Positions 19,386 through 28,401 of a stretch of DNA of 64,000 bases are shown piece by piece (the stretch's first letter is position 1; each line of letters starts with the position of its first letter). Below the pieces are notes generated by a model. That model ran no database searches. It was not told where the DNA came from and worked only from the letters and a program-made list of their open reading frames with translations. Location: contig NZ_JAHKSI010000001.1 in assembly GCF_019720915.1 (NCBI RefSeq), positions 868,001 to 932,000 of the forward strand, given 5' to 3'. Made by a program: the position numbers and the translations under genes. The stretch is from Alkalihalobacillus sp. TS-13. Lineage in GTDB: Bacteria; Bacillota; Bacilli; Bacillales; Fictibacillaceae.

Positions 19386-19457
19386 AGCCATATAAGAAAG
19401 AATCAGCAATGCTGTTCAGTATGTGCAAACGTAACAACATAGTAGGAGTGATGACAG

Positions 19458-20984
19458 TTGGAATACGTCATTGAAATGCGGGACATCCGCAAAGAGTTTC
19501 CTGGCATAGTTGCCAATGACAACATAACATTACAGGTTCAAAAGGGTGAGATCCATGCATTGTTAGGGGAAAACGGTGCAGGGAAGTCCACATTGATGAA
19601 CGTGCTATTCGGCCTGTATCAGCCTGAAAAAGGTGAAATACGTGTACGCGGTGAAAAGGTGGAGATCACAGATCCGAACATCGCAAACAATTTGGGAATT
19701 GGTATGGTCCATCAGCATTTTATGCTCGTAGAAAACTTTACTGTTACTGAGAATATCGTCCTTGGACAGGAACCGAAACGGCGGGCACAGGTCGATATCA
19801 AATCAGCAGCAAAGAAGGTCGAAGAAATATCCAGACAATATGGATTACGTGTAGATCCATATGCCAAAATCGAGGATATTTCCGTCGGGATGCAACAACG
19901 TGTAGAGATTTTAAAAACATTATATCGTGGAGCGGACATTCTGATATTTGATGAACCGACAGCTGTGTTAACACCCCAAGAAATAAAAGAATTGACCCAA
20001 ATCATGAAACGTCTGATTGCAGAAGGGAAATCAATCATCCTGATCACCCATAAGTTGAAGGAGATTATGGAAGTCTGCGATCGTTGTACGGTTATCCGCA
20101 GGGGTAAAGGAATCGGTACTGTAGATGTAGCCGATACGAATCGCGAAGAATTAGCTTCGATGATGGTTGGTCGTAATGTATCGTTCACTACAAAGAAAGA
20201 AAAAGGAAATCCTCAACATGAAGTTCTTGAGATAAACGATCTTGTAGTGAAAGATGCTCGGGGAGTACCAGCTGTTAACGGTTTGGATTTGACGATTCGC
20301 GCAGGGGAGATCATCGGAATCGCAGGTGTAGATGGCAACGGACAGTCGGAATTGATTGAAGCGATCACAGGTTTGCGAAAAGCAGACAGTGGAGAGATTC
20401 GGTTGAATGGTAATGAAATAACCAATCTCAAACCACGCAAAGTCACTGAATCAGGGATTGGCCATATACCGCAGGACCGTCATAAACACGGTCTGGTTCT
20501 GGATTTTTCCATCGGTGAAAATATCGTGTTGCAAACCTACTATCAAAAACCGTATTCCAAATATAAACAGCTTAAAGCAACAGAAATTTTCAAAAAAGCA
20601 GAACAGTTGATTGAGCAGTTCGATGTACGGACGCCGAGTGCATATACGCAAGCGAGGGCTTTATCGGGTGGAAATCAGCAAAAAGCGATCATCGCACGTG
20701 AAGTGGATCGCAGTCCGGACCTACTTATTGCCGCACAGCCGACACGAGGACTTGACGTCGGAGCGATCGAGTTCATCCATTCCAAGCTCATTGAAGAAAG
20801 AGATGCGAATAAAGCTGTATTGCTCGTATCATTTGAACTTGAAGAAATCAGGAATGTTAGTGACCGAATCGCTGTTATATATGAAGGAAAAATCATAGCG
20901 ATCGTCGATCCGGAAGAGGTCACTGAACAAGATTTAGGTTTGCTGATGGCTGGTTCGAAACAGTCAATGAAGGAGGAGAAGTAA
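19458..20984 (+). CDS. nupO: Nucleoside ABC transporter, double ATPase subunit (NupO-like)
   Basis: A 508-residue tandem ABC ATPase. The first cassette has Walker A GENGAGKST (about 37-45) and Walker B ILIFDEPTAVLT. The second has a degenerate P-loop GVDGNGQSE and a canonical LSGGNQQK signature. This asymmetry is usual in the RbsA/YufO family. The start is TTG 19458 after TAGGAG. It energises NupP and NupQ and follows the binding protein by 244 bp. Confidence 0.9.
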   Translation: MEYVIEMRDIRKEFPGIVANDNITLQVQKGEIHALLGENGAGKSTLMNVLFGLYQPEKGEIRVRGEKVEITDPNIANNLGIGMVHQHFMLVENFTVTENIVLGQEPKRRAQVDIKSAAKKVEEISRQYGLRVDPYAKIEDISVGMQQRVEILKTLYRGADILIFDEPTAVLTPQEIKELTQIMKRLIAEGKSIILITHKLKEIMEVCDRCTVIRRGKGIGTVDVADTNREELASMMVGRNVSFTTKKEKGNPQHEVLEINDLVVKDARGVPAVNGLDLTIRAGEIIGIAGVDGNGQSELIEAITGLRKADSGEIRLNGNEITNLKPRKVTESGIGHIPQDRHKHGLVLDFSIGENIVLQTYYQKPYSKYKQLKATEIFKKAEQLIEQFDVRTPSAYTQARALSGGNQQKAIIAREVDRSPDLLIAAQPTRGLDVGAIEFIHSKLIEERDANKAVLLVSFELEEIRNVSDRIAVIYEGKIIAIVDPEEVTEQDLGLLMAGSKQSMKEEK

Positions 20985-22040
20985 GTGAAACTGCAAAAAA
21001 TTCTATTCAAGCTCAGCGTTCCTGTCATTGCAGTTGCGCTGGGTCTTCTCGTCGGCGGAATTATCATGGTTACAAGTGGATATGACCCACTGCTGGCATA
21101 CTCCTCTCTGTTCAGTGTAATCTTCACAGATCCATATTATATCGGAGAAACAGTCAGGCAGATGTCACCGCTGATTTTATCAGGAATTGCTGTCGCATTC
21201 GCTTTCAGGACAGGGTTGTTTAACATTGGTGTAGAAGGTCAGCTATTAGTAGGATGGCTCGCTTCTGTCTATGTTGGAATCGCTGTTGAAGGTGTCCCTG
21301 CTTTCATCCATATTCCGCTCGCCATCCTTGCGGCAGCAGCTGCTGGGGCATTGTGGGGGCTTGTACCTGGCTTTTTGAAAGCGAGATTCAGAGTACATGA
21401 AGTCATTACCACGATCATGATGAACTATGTAGCTTTACATGTCACGAACGCAATCATTCGAACTCATTTGTTAGCGCCAGGAGAACGGACTGAAGATATC
21501 CAGTCTTCAGCTTCTTTGTCATCGCTGTTCTTACAAGAAATAACGGATTTTTCGAGGTTACACTATGGAATCATCGCAGCCATATTAGCTGCGGTATTGA
21601 TGTGGTACTTGTTATGGAAGACGACGACTGGATACGAACTGCGTGCAGTCGGATTCAACCAGCATGCTTCTGACTATGCAGGAATCAATGTTTCGAAGAA
21701 TATCATCTTATCCATGTGCATTTCTGGTGGATTTGCTGGTGTTGCAGGAGCCATGGAAGGTCTAGGGACGTATCAATATATGACAATTAATGCTGCCTTT
21801 ACTGGTGTCGGCTTTGATGGAATTGCTGTAGCGCTTCTTGGAGCGAATAGTGCGATTGGAATCATTCTTGCTGCAGCTCTATTCGGAGGACTGAAAATCG
21901 GAGCATTGAATATGCAGGCGATGGCGCAAGTCCCTCCTGAATTGATTACAATTGTCATTTCACTAATCATCTTTTTCGTAGCTTCAAGCTATCTTGTCTA
22001 CTGGTTGCGAAACCGGATTAACAGAAGGGGGAAAATTTAG
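20985..22040 (+). CDS. nupP: Nucleoside ABC transporter permease NupP-like
   Basis: A 351-residue integral membrane permease of the branched-chain/BMP permease family, with about 8-10 hydrophobic segments. GLFNIGVEGQLLVGW and VITTIMMNYVALH are typical. The start is GTG 20985, immediately after the nupO stop, with GGAGGAG inside the nupO end. It is adjacent to nupQ with no gap, so the permease pair is translationally coupled. Confidence 0.9.
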   Translation: MKLQKILFKLSVPVIAVALGLLVGGIIMVTSGYDPLLAYSSLFSVIFTDPYYIGETVRQMSPLILSGIAVAFAFRTGLFNIGVEGQLLVGWLASVYVGIAVEGVPAFIHIPLAILAAAAAGALWGLVPGFLKARFRVHEVITTIMMNYVALHVTNAIIRTHLLAPGERTEDIQSSASLSSLFLQEITDFSRLHYGIIAAILAAVLMWYLLWKTTTGYELRAVGFNQHASDYAGINVSKNIILSMCISGGFAGVAGAMEGLGTYQYMTINAAFTGVGFDGIAVALLGANSAIGIILAAALFGGLKIGALNMQAMAQVPPELITIVISLIIFFVASSYLVYWLRNRINRRGKI

Positions 22041-23003
22041 ATGGATCTCATGCAGATATTACAAATTATCATACCAACAGCCATCTTTGCTGCTGCCCCT
22101 TTGATCCTGACTGCGCTCGGTGGCGTTTTCAGTGAACGATCCGGAGTTGTCAATATCGGTTTGGAAGGGCTCATGATGATGGGAGCCTTTGTCGGAGCCG
22201 TTTTCACGTTCTATGGTGAGACCTGGGGATTTGGAAGTGCATCACCTTGGTTCTCTTTCCTGGTCGCAATCGTAATCGGTGCGATTTTTTCACTGCTACA
22301 CGCGGTGGCAAGCATTTCGTTCCGAGCCGACCAGGTAGTCAGCGGCGTAGCTTTAAATTTTTTAGCAGCTGGTTTGACGATTTTCTTAGTAAAGAAAATC
22401 TTTGATGCTGGTCAAACGCCGTATTTGAATGAACGGATTTTCAAATCGGATATTCCTGTACTATCCGACATCCCGTTTATCGGCCCGTTACTTTTTGGTG
22501 ATGCTTATATAACATCATTCTTAGCTGTAGCTCTGGCTTTCGTTGTCTGGTTCGTCGTGTTTAAAACACCTTTTGGACTTCGTTTACGAGCGGTCGGTGA
22601 GCATCCGATGGCTGCAGATACGATGGGAATCAATGTAACGAAGATGCGTTACATTGCAGTTATGCTGAGTGGTGCATTCGCAGGGCTTGGTGGTGCTGTT
22701 TACGCAACCTCGATTAGTGGGAACTTCACACACTCGACGATTGCAGGGCAAGGATTCATGGCCCTTGCAGCTATGATCTTTGGAAAGTGGCACCCGCTTG
22801 GCGCATTAGGCGCAGCTTTGTTCTTCGGGTTTGCTCAGTCGTTAAGCATTACAGGTCAGCAAATACCATTGCTGAAAGAAATACCACACGTCATTTTGCT
22901 CATTTCACCATATGTGCTGACAATCCTTGCACTGGCTGGTTTTGTAGGCCGTGCAGACGCACCTAAAGCAATCGGAAAACCATACGAAAAAGGAAAACGT
23001 TAA
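22041..23003 (+). CDS. nupQ: Nucleoside ABC transporter permease NupQ-like
   Basis: A 320-residue second permease of the same family. It shows ERSGVVNIGLEGLMMMGAF, split by hydrophobic helices; the typical cytoplasmic loop is GLRLRAVGEHPMAADTMGIN. The ATG at 22041 starts one base after the nupP stop, with GAAGGGGGAAA as the ribosome site. A terminator at 23011-23044 ends the operon. Confidence 0.9.
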   Translation: MDLMQILQIIIPTAIFAAAPLILTALGGVFSERSGVVNIGLEGLMMMGAFVGAVFTFYGETWGFGSASPWFSFLVAIVIGAIFSLLHAVASISFRADQVVSGVALNFLAAGLTIFLVKKIFDAGQTPYLNERIFKSDIPVLSDIPFIGPLLFGDAYITSFLAVALAFVVWFVVFKTPFGLRLRAVGEHPMAADTMGINVTKMRYIAVMLSGAFAGLGGAVYATSISGNFTHSTIAGQGFMALAAMIFGKWHPLGALGAALFFGFAQSLSITGQQIPLLKEIPHVILLISPYVLTILALAGFVGRADAPKAIGKPYEKGKR

Positions 23004-23010
23004 TTAATAG

Positions 23011-23044
23011 AGAACTTCTCATAGTATGAGGAGTTCTTTTTTTT
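23011..23044 (+). terminator. Terminator of the nup operon
   Basis: The stem AGAACTTCTCAT / ATGAGGAGTTCT is followed by a long T run. Confidence 0.88.
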
Positions 23045-23084
23045 ATGGGGTTGTTTAATGTTAATGTTTGAAAATTTCCTTTAA

Positions 23085-23352
23085 GCGAAATTCGCGACAC
23101 TCCTGCGGGAACAGCGAGCCAAGCGAAACCCCGCAACGAGGAACAAGTGAGGTGCCTTGCGGAAGTGGTTTGATGCAGGGAAGTGATGTCTAACTCAGCG
23201 ACCAGTCACTTGGGTCACTTCAAACTTCTGCGGCGGTCGACATATTGATTGACATCCTTATGGGTGAGCCCACGCAGAACCAAGTCTTGAGCCTACTCGT
23301 CAGTTTTCCTAATCGGGTCGCTTCCCCGCGTAAGGGGAGTGAATTTTGCAGA
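23085..23352 (+). repeat. Mosaic intergenic repeat copy
   Basis: It starts AAATTCGCGACACTCCTGCG and ends AAGGGGAGTGAATTTTGC, the imperfect inverted ends of the family. The interior (GGTTTGATGCAGGGAAGTGA... to ...GAGCCTACTCGTCAGT) is the reverse complement of 4640-4830 with scattered differences. No gene lies in the 518-bp gap between nupQ and ymfF. Confidence 0.8.
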
Positions 23353-23521
23353 AAACAACAATTGCCTAGAAGATAAAAAGTGTAAGTATAGCAATTACAA
23401 TTAGCTTGCCTTCTGTTATGAAAATCTCATTAAAGAGTATTATAATGATGAGTGTTTCATGTTTCTGGGGAAAATGGGGTAAGCTATCAACAGAAAACCT
23501 GGCAAAGGAGAGGTTGAAGAT

Positions 23522-24802
23522 ATGACAAGTACAACAGAACCTCGAGTGGTACCTACGGATGGGTACACACTGCATCTGATTGAAACAGAAAAATATAAGA
23601 CAACGACGATATCCATCCAGATAAAACGTAAGATTGAAGAAGAGCATGTTACAAAACGGGCATTGTTAGCGCAAGTCTTAAAAGCTGGCACGAAATCTTT
23701 TCCATCATCATTACATATCCATCGTCTATTGGAAGATATGTATGGTGCCGGATTCGTAACTTCTGTCGCTAAAAAAGGGGATTACCAGATCATCACGATC
23801 CGTATGGATGTTTCAAATGAAAAGTTTCTGTTAGACAATACACAGCTCCTCGATCAGTCCCTTGAGTTCTTATCTGAAGTGATGTTGCAGCCATTGAACG
23901 ATGGCACGAAATTCGATGAGAATAATGTGAGAAAAGAAAAACGGGTCTTGAAACAGAAAATCCAATCGATCTATGATGATAAAATGCGTTTTGCGAATAA
24001 ACGCCTTGTTGAAGAAATGTTCAAAGGCCGCCCGTATGCACAACATGCCTATGGAAAAGAAGAAGAGGTCGATGCCATCACTGCAGAAGAACTTTTCAAC
24101 TACTATAAGGACGTAATGAATAAAGATGAAATCGATATCTATATCGTCGGAGATATCGATGGAGAGGAAGTAGAACGTAAAGTTCTCTCGAGAATCGAAC
24201 TGAGTGAACGGGTCAATGCGGATGATTCACCTTCCTCTGAAATCGAAAACAGGACACAGGAGAATGTTGTTTTTGATGAACAGGACATCAAACAAGGAAA
24301 GCTCCATATCGGTTATCGGACGTCAATTACCTTTTCCGATCCAGAGTATTATGCCATTCAGGTCTTCAATGGAATATTCGGTGGATTTTCACATTCGAAA
24401 TTGTTTATCAATGTCCGAGAAAAGGCGAGTCTTGCGTACTATGCAGTTTCGAGGATCGAAAGTCATGTAGGTGCCCTTTTCGTCATGTCAGGAATCGAAT
24501 TCAAAAATTATGAAAAAGCGGTTTCGATCATTAAGAAACAGATGGAAAAGATGAAGAATGGTGATATTACAGACGCTGAATTCTCCCAGACCAAGGAGAT
24601 GCTGCGGAATCAACTGCTCGAGTCTGTTGATAACCCGAACAGTTGGGTGGACCTGTTATATCATTCAAGAGTAGCCGGTATTGAGCGTTCCATCGATGAG
24701 TGGATAGATGGGATTCAGGCTGTAACGATGGACGATGTCCAGAAAGTTGCCGAAACTGTCACGCTTGATACGATCTATTTCCTTAAAGGGGAGGGTCAAT
24801 AA
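23522..24802 (+). CDS. ymfF: M16-like protein YmfF, apparently non-catalytic
   Basis: A 426-residue pitrilysin-fold protein. The place where the HxxEH zinc motif should be reads LLAQVLKAGTKSFPSSLHIH, with no such motif. The late domain still shows FGGFSHSKLFINVREKASLA. It is 2 bp upstream of ymfH, which does have HxxEH. In M16 families an inactive and an active subunit often form a heterodimer. The ATG at 23522 follows AAAGGAGAGG. A role in processing is inferred. Confidence 0.88.
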   Translation: MTSTTEPRVVPTDGYTLHLIETEKYKTTTISIQIKRKIEEEHVTKRALLAQVLKAGTKSFPSSLHIHRLLEDMYGAGFVTSVAKKGDYQIITIRMDVSNEKFLLDNTQLLDQSLEFLSEVMLQPLNDGTKFDENNVRKEKRVLKQKIQSIYDDKMRFANKRLVEEMFKGRPYAQHAYGKEEEVDAITAEELFNYYKDVMNKDEIDIYIVGDIDGEEVERKVLSRIELSERVNADDSPSSEIENRTQENVVFDEQDIKQGKLHIGYRTSITFSDPEYYAIQVFNGIFGGFSHSKLFINVREKASLAYYAVSRIESHVGALFVMSGIEFKNYEKAVSIIKKQMEKMKNGDITDAEFSQTKEMLRNQLLESVDNPNSWVDLLYHSRVAGIERSIDEWIDGIQAVTMDDVQKVAETVTLDTIYFLKGEGQ

Positions 24803-24804
24803 CC

Positions 24805-26094
24805 ATGAATGAAACGTTTTTCGATCAACTGCAAGAAACCCTTTATTCCGAAACATTAGATAATGGACTCCAGGTATATGTATTACCGAAAAAAGGATTT
24901 AATAAGACATATGCAACCTTTACGACCAAATATGGATCTGTTGATAATCATTTCACACCGATCGGTTCAGGCGAGCCTATCAAAGTTCCTGATGGCATCG
25001 CTCATTTTCTAGAACATAAATTGTTTGAAAAAGAACATGGTGATGTTTTCCAGGATTTCAGTAAACAAGGGGCGTCAGCCAATGCTTTCACATCCTTTAC
25101 AAGAACGGCTTATCTTTTTTCCAGTACCTCGAATGTTAAGGAAAATCTGAAGACATTGATCGATTTCGTGCAAGCGCCTTATTTCACTGAAAAGACCGTA
25201 GAGAAAGAAAAGGGGATTATCGGACAGGAAATTGAGATGTATGATGATAATCCCGATTGGCGTGTATACTTCGGGGTGATCGAAAACATGTTCCATCATC
25301 ATCCGGTAAAAATCGATATTGCAGGAACCGTTCCTTCCATAGCGAAGATCACAAAAGATTCATTGTACACCTGCTATGAGACATTTTACCATCCAAGTAA
25401 CATGCTCTTGTTTGTTGTCGGTAATGTCGATGTTAAAGAAATCATGGATCTCGTAAAAGAGAATCAAAACGGAAAAGATTTTGCAGCACCTGAAAAAATC
25501 GAGCGTTTTTTTGAAGAAGAACCACCTGAAGTTGCAAAAAAGAAATCGGTCATTAAAATGACTGTACAAACACCTAAGTGTATGGTTGGCATCAAAGAGG
25601 CGACCCCAAATCGGATAGGTGAGGAACGCCTTAAATACGAACTAAGCATGAATCTTCTGCTCGATTATTTGTTCGGTCAAAGCTCAGATAATTATGAGGA
25701 ATTGTACGATGAAGGCTTGATCGATCAATCATTTTCGTTCGATTATACAGAAGAATCCGATTTTGGTTTCTCACTCATAGGCGGAGAAACAAGTGACCCG
25801 GATCGATTGACGGAACGAATTTTTGAAATGATCGAGGCGACCAAATCAAAAGGGATTGATCCTGACTCAATTGAACGTTTGAAGAAAAAGAAAATAGGGA
25901 GTTTCCTTCGATCGATGAATTCGCCTGAATATATCGCCAATCAATTCACCCGTTTCCAATTCGGAGATATGAATCTGTTCAATGTCGTTGAAATGTATGC
26001 GAAGATCACACCTGAGGATCTCCAAAAGATAATGAATGATCACTTTAAGGAAAAAGCTTTTACAAGCTGTCAGGTCAGACCAAAAAGCAGTTGA
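24805..26094 (+). CDS. ymfH: M16 family zinc protease YmfH
   Basis: A 429-residue active-type M16 protease. HFLEH at residues 67-71 is followed by KLFEKEHGDVF, and the distal glutamate is in GIIGQEIEMYDDNP. The ATG at 24805 follows GGGGAGGG at the end of ymfF, indicating coupled translation. Together YmfF and YmfH are likely the two halves of one peptidase. Relatives of YmfF-YmfH (AlbE/AlbF, PqqF type) process peptides; the substrate here is unknown. Confidence 0.9.
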   Translation: MNETFFDQLQETLYSETLDNGLQVYVLPKKGFNKTYATFTTKYGSVDNHFTPIGSGEPIKVPDGIAHFLEHKLFEKEHGDVFQDFSKQGASANAFTSFTRTAYLFSSTSNVKENLKTLIDFVQAPYFTEKTVEKEKGIIGQEIEMYDDNPDWRVYFGVIENMFHHHPVKIDIAGTVPSIAKITKDSLYTCYETFYHPSNMLLFVVGNVDVKEIMDLVKENQNGKDFAAPEKIERFFEEEPPEVAKKKSVIKMTVQTPKCMVGIKEATPNRIGEERLKYELSMNLLLDYLFGQSSDNYEELYDEGLIDQSFSFDYTEESDFGFSLIGGETSDPDRLTERIFEMIEATKSKGIDPDSIERLKKKKIGSFLRSMNSPEYIANQFTRFQFGDMNLFNVVEMYAKITPEDLQKIMNDHFKEKAFTSCQVRPKSS

Positions 26095-26210
26095 GAATAA
26101 AAGCGGGAAACGTGAGGCTGACTGAAAAAGTCAGTCTCTGCTTATGTCGTTGCAATTAAAAGTGGGATTGATCGGGTTAACGTACAGAAATTTCAGATGG
26201 GAGGGACACT

Positions 26211-26933
26211 ATGAAAACCTATGCCTTAGTCACTGGCGCAAGCGGGGAAATCGGACAAGCAATCGCCCGAGAATTGGCATCTCAAGGATATAACTTGTAT
26301 CTGCACTATTATCAGAATAAAGAGGCTGTTGAAAAACTACAGATGGAATTTGCGGTATCGATCGAATGTAAATTGATCAATGCGAACTTAGCAGTTTCTG
26401 ACGGACCAGGGATTTTAACCGAACAAATTAAAACTCCGGTAGACGTACTTGTTTATAATTGCGGGAGCTCACATACTGGACTGATAACGGATGTGTCTCA
26501 AAAGGAACTTGATGGGATGGTGCAGCTTCAATTAAAAAGTCCATTCCAGCTTATACAACAACTTCTGCCTTCAATGATCGAAAGGAAAAAAGGATCGATC
26601 GTCATGATTACTTCGATTTGGGGACAGACAGGTGCATCCTGTGAGGTTCTCTATTCAATGGTGAAGGGCGGTATGAATACGATGGTAAAAGCATTATCAA
26701 AAGAATTGGCGCCGAGTGGGATTCGAGTCAATGCAGTCGCTCCAGGAATCATTGCAACGAAAATGAATGAACATCTTTCTGATGAAGAGCTGGAAGCGAT
26801 CTCAGATGAAATACCGATTGGGCGTTTCGGGCTTCCTGAAGAAGTCTCGGATGCGGTTGGATATTTGGTATCTAAAAAATCATCCTATGTGACAGGTCAT
26901 ATCCTACCTGTCAACGGTGCTTGGTATTGTTGA
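26211..26933 (+). CDS. ymfI: SDR family oxidoreductase YmfI
   Basis: A 240-residue short-chain dehydrogenase. The NAD(P)-binding motif TGASGEIGQAIA starts at residue 8. The active site shows Ser in MITSIWG and the YxxxK motif as YSMVKGG, and the adjacent AVAPGIIATKMNEH is classic SDR. The overall pattern resembles 3-oxoacyl-ACP reductase (FabG-like), but the substrate is unproven. The ATG at 26211 follows GGGAGGG. It keeps its B. subtilis position downstream of ymfH. Confidence 0.88.
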   Translation: MKTYALVTGASGEIGQAIARELASQGYNLYLHYYQNKEAVEKLQMEFAVSIECKLINANLAVSDGPGILTEQIKTPVDVLVYNCGSSHTGLITDVSQKELDGMVQLQLKSPFQLIQQLLPSMIERKKGSIVMITSIWGQTGASCEVLYSMVKGGMNTMVKALSKELAPSGIRVNAVAPGIIATKMNEHLSDEELEAISDEIPIGRFGLPEEVSDAVGYLVSKKSSYVTGHILPVNGAWYC

Positions 26934-27100
26934 TTACTGTTTCCAGAAAACGGACCTTCAAATCGCATTTTGGAATTGTGAAAAACAATAATCTTTACTA
27001 AAGGCTTTGTTAAAAGCCTTGTTGAAAAACGATGCATACTTTCCAGTTTTTGAGACATGATAATGCTTGAACGATTTTATTTTTCTAGGAGGGACTAGAC

Positions 27101-27352
27101 ATGTCTGTTCTTGATAACTGGGAAGATTGGAAAGGTTTCCTCGGTCAACGCTTGAACCAAGCAGAAGGAAAAGGTATGAAGGATGGAGCGATTACTGAAA
27201 TCGCGACTGAAATCGGAGGATACCTTGCTGATCAGGTTGAGCCGAAGAATGCAGAAGAAAAAGTACTTGCAGACCTTTGGCATGTTGCCAATGAAGAAGA
27301 GCGTCATTCAATCGCAAGCATGATGGTCAAGCTTGTACAAGAAAGACGATAG
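27101..27352 (+). CDS. ymfJ: DUF3243 protein YmfJ
   Basis: An 83-residue acidic helical protein of the DUF3243 family (MSVLDNWEDWKGFLGQRL start; LWHVANEEERHSIASMMVKL end). It has no signal, membrane segment or catalytic motif. The ATG at 27101 follows TAGGAGGG. Its function is unknown. A terminator (GGCTGATTCC / GGATCAGCC, 27362-27392) follows directly. Confidence 0.85.
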   Translation: MSVLDNWEDWKGFLGQRLNQAEGKGMKDGAITEIATEIGGYLADQVEPKNAEEKVLADLWHVANEEERHSIASMMVKLVQERR

Positions 27353-27356
27353 TTGA

Positions 27357-27393
27357 AAACGGGCTGATTCCATTTAAAGGATCAGCCTTTTTT
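27357..27393 (+). terminator. Terminator after ymfJ
   Basis: The stem GGCTGATTCC / GGATCAGCC with loop ATTTAAA is followed by TTTTTT. Confidence 0.85.
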
Positions 27394-27402
27394 CGTGTGG
27401 TC

Positions 27403-27517
27403 AAGGCAATTCTTATCACTTTGTTCAAGACTTGCCAAGTTTTCTTTACACCTCATGGCATAAGTGCAACTAAGGCAATTCTTATCACTTTGTTTAAGAC
27501 TTGCCAAGTTTTCTTTA
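27403..27517 (+). repeat. Two-copy 46-bp direct repeat, 69-bp period
   Basis: Copies lie at 27403-27448 and 27472-27517. They are identical except for one C/T difference, start AAGGCAATTCTTATCACTTT and end TTGCCAAGTTTTCTTTA. Each copy carries a GGCAA...TTGCC inverted repeat and a T-rich end. The 66-codon reading frame across them is a by-product of the repeat. Confidence 0.8.
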
Positions 27518-27600
27518 ATTTTACTTTTCTTAATGTGGAAAATCATTTATCATTAGAGAAAAGGATGTCGGATATTGGTGAACAGCGAAGGAGATGACTA

Positions 27601-28383
27601 ATGGAACAACAGGAATGGTATTTAGAATATGAAATACATAAAAACCGTCCCGGGCTTCTAGGTGATATTTCTTCTTTGCTCGGTATGTTAGGGATAAATA
27701 TTATTACAATCAACGGCGTTGACAATATGAGGCGCGGAATGTTGTTGTTGGTTCATAATTCTGAACAAGTCGAACGTCTGAAGACTATCCTTGAGACGAT
27801 GGACAACATTACGATCACGAAAATGAGGAAACCGAAGCTCCGAGATATTTTAGCGGTCAGACATGGACGTTACATACAAAGAGATGCTGATGATAAAAAG
27901 ACATTCCGGTTTGTCAGGGATGAACTTGGCTTGCTTGTTGATTTTATGGCTGAATTGTTCAAAGTCGATGGGCACAAACTCATCGGTATCCGCGGGATGC
28001 CTCGGGTCGGGAAAACTGAATCGATCGTAGCAGCGAGTGTATGTGCAAACAAGCGATGGATTTTCGTTTCTTCAACTCTTCTGAAACAAACGATACGCAG
28101 CCAATTGGCAGACGATGAATACAGCAATGACCATGTGTTTTTAGTTGATGGGATCGTTTCTTTAAAGCGGTCATCAGAAAAACACTGGCAGCTGATCCGT
28201 GAAGTCATGAGACTACCAGCAACCAAAATCGTTGAACACCCTGATATTTTTGTAAGGGATTCAGAGTACACGCTTGATGATTTTGATTATATTATTGAAC
28301 TCCGAAGTAACCCTGAGGAAGAAATTACTTATGATGTCGTTGATGATTCAAACCCTACATCCTTTGGTTTTGATTTTGAATAG
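27601..28383 (+). CDS. ymfK: DUF3388 protein YmfK with ACT-like and P-loop segments
   Basis: A 260-residue protein of the DUF3388 family. Residues 6-75 (YLEYEIHKNRPGLLGDISSL and onwards) look like an ACT regulatory domain. Residues 132-139 read GMPRVGKT, matching the Walker A consensus GxxxxGKT, followed by an Arg/Lys-rich segment and a hydrophobic strand HVFLVDG that could be Walker B. The ATG at 27601 follows GAAGGAGATG. It is 18 bp before ymfM. The function is not established; ligand-controlled NTPase is an inference. Confidence 0.82.
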   Translation: MEQQEWYLEYEIHKNRPGLLGDISSLLGMLGINIITINGVDNMRRGMLLLVHNSEQVERLKTILETMDNITITKMRKPKLRDILAVRHGRYIQRDADDKKTFRFVRDELGLLVDFMAELFKVDGHKLIGIRGMPRVGKTESIVAASVCANKRWIFVSSTLLKQTIRSQLADDEYSNDHVFLVDGIVSLKRSSEKHWQLIREVMRLPATKIVEHPDIFVRDSEYTLDDFDYIIELRSNPEEEITYDVVDDSNPTSFGFDFE

Positions 28384-28401
28384 TGGCAGGTGGTAGCAAG
28401 T

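Noticed and set aside
27397-27597. 66-codon frame across the tandem repeat before ymfK
   Set aside because: Repeated peptide arises from the 46-bp duplication; no ribosome site or known similarity.
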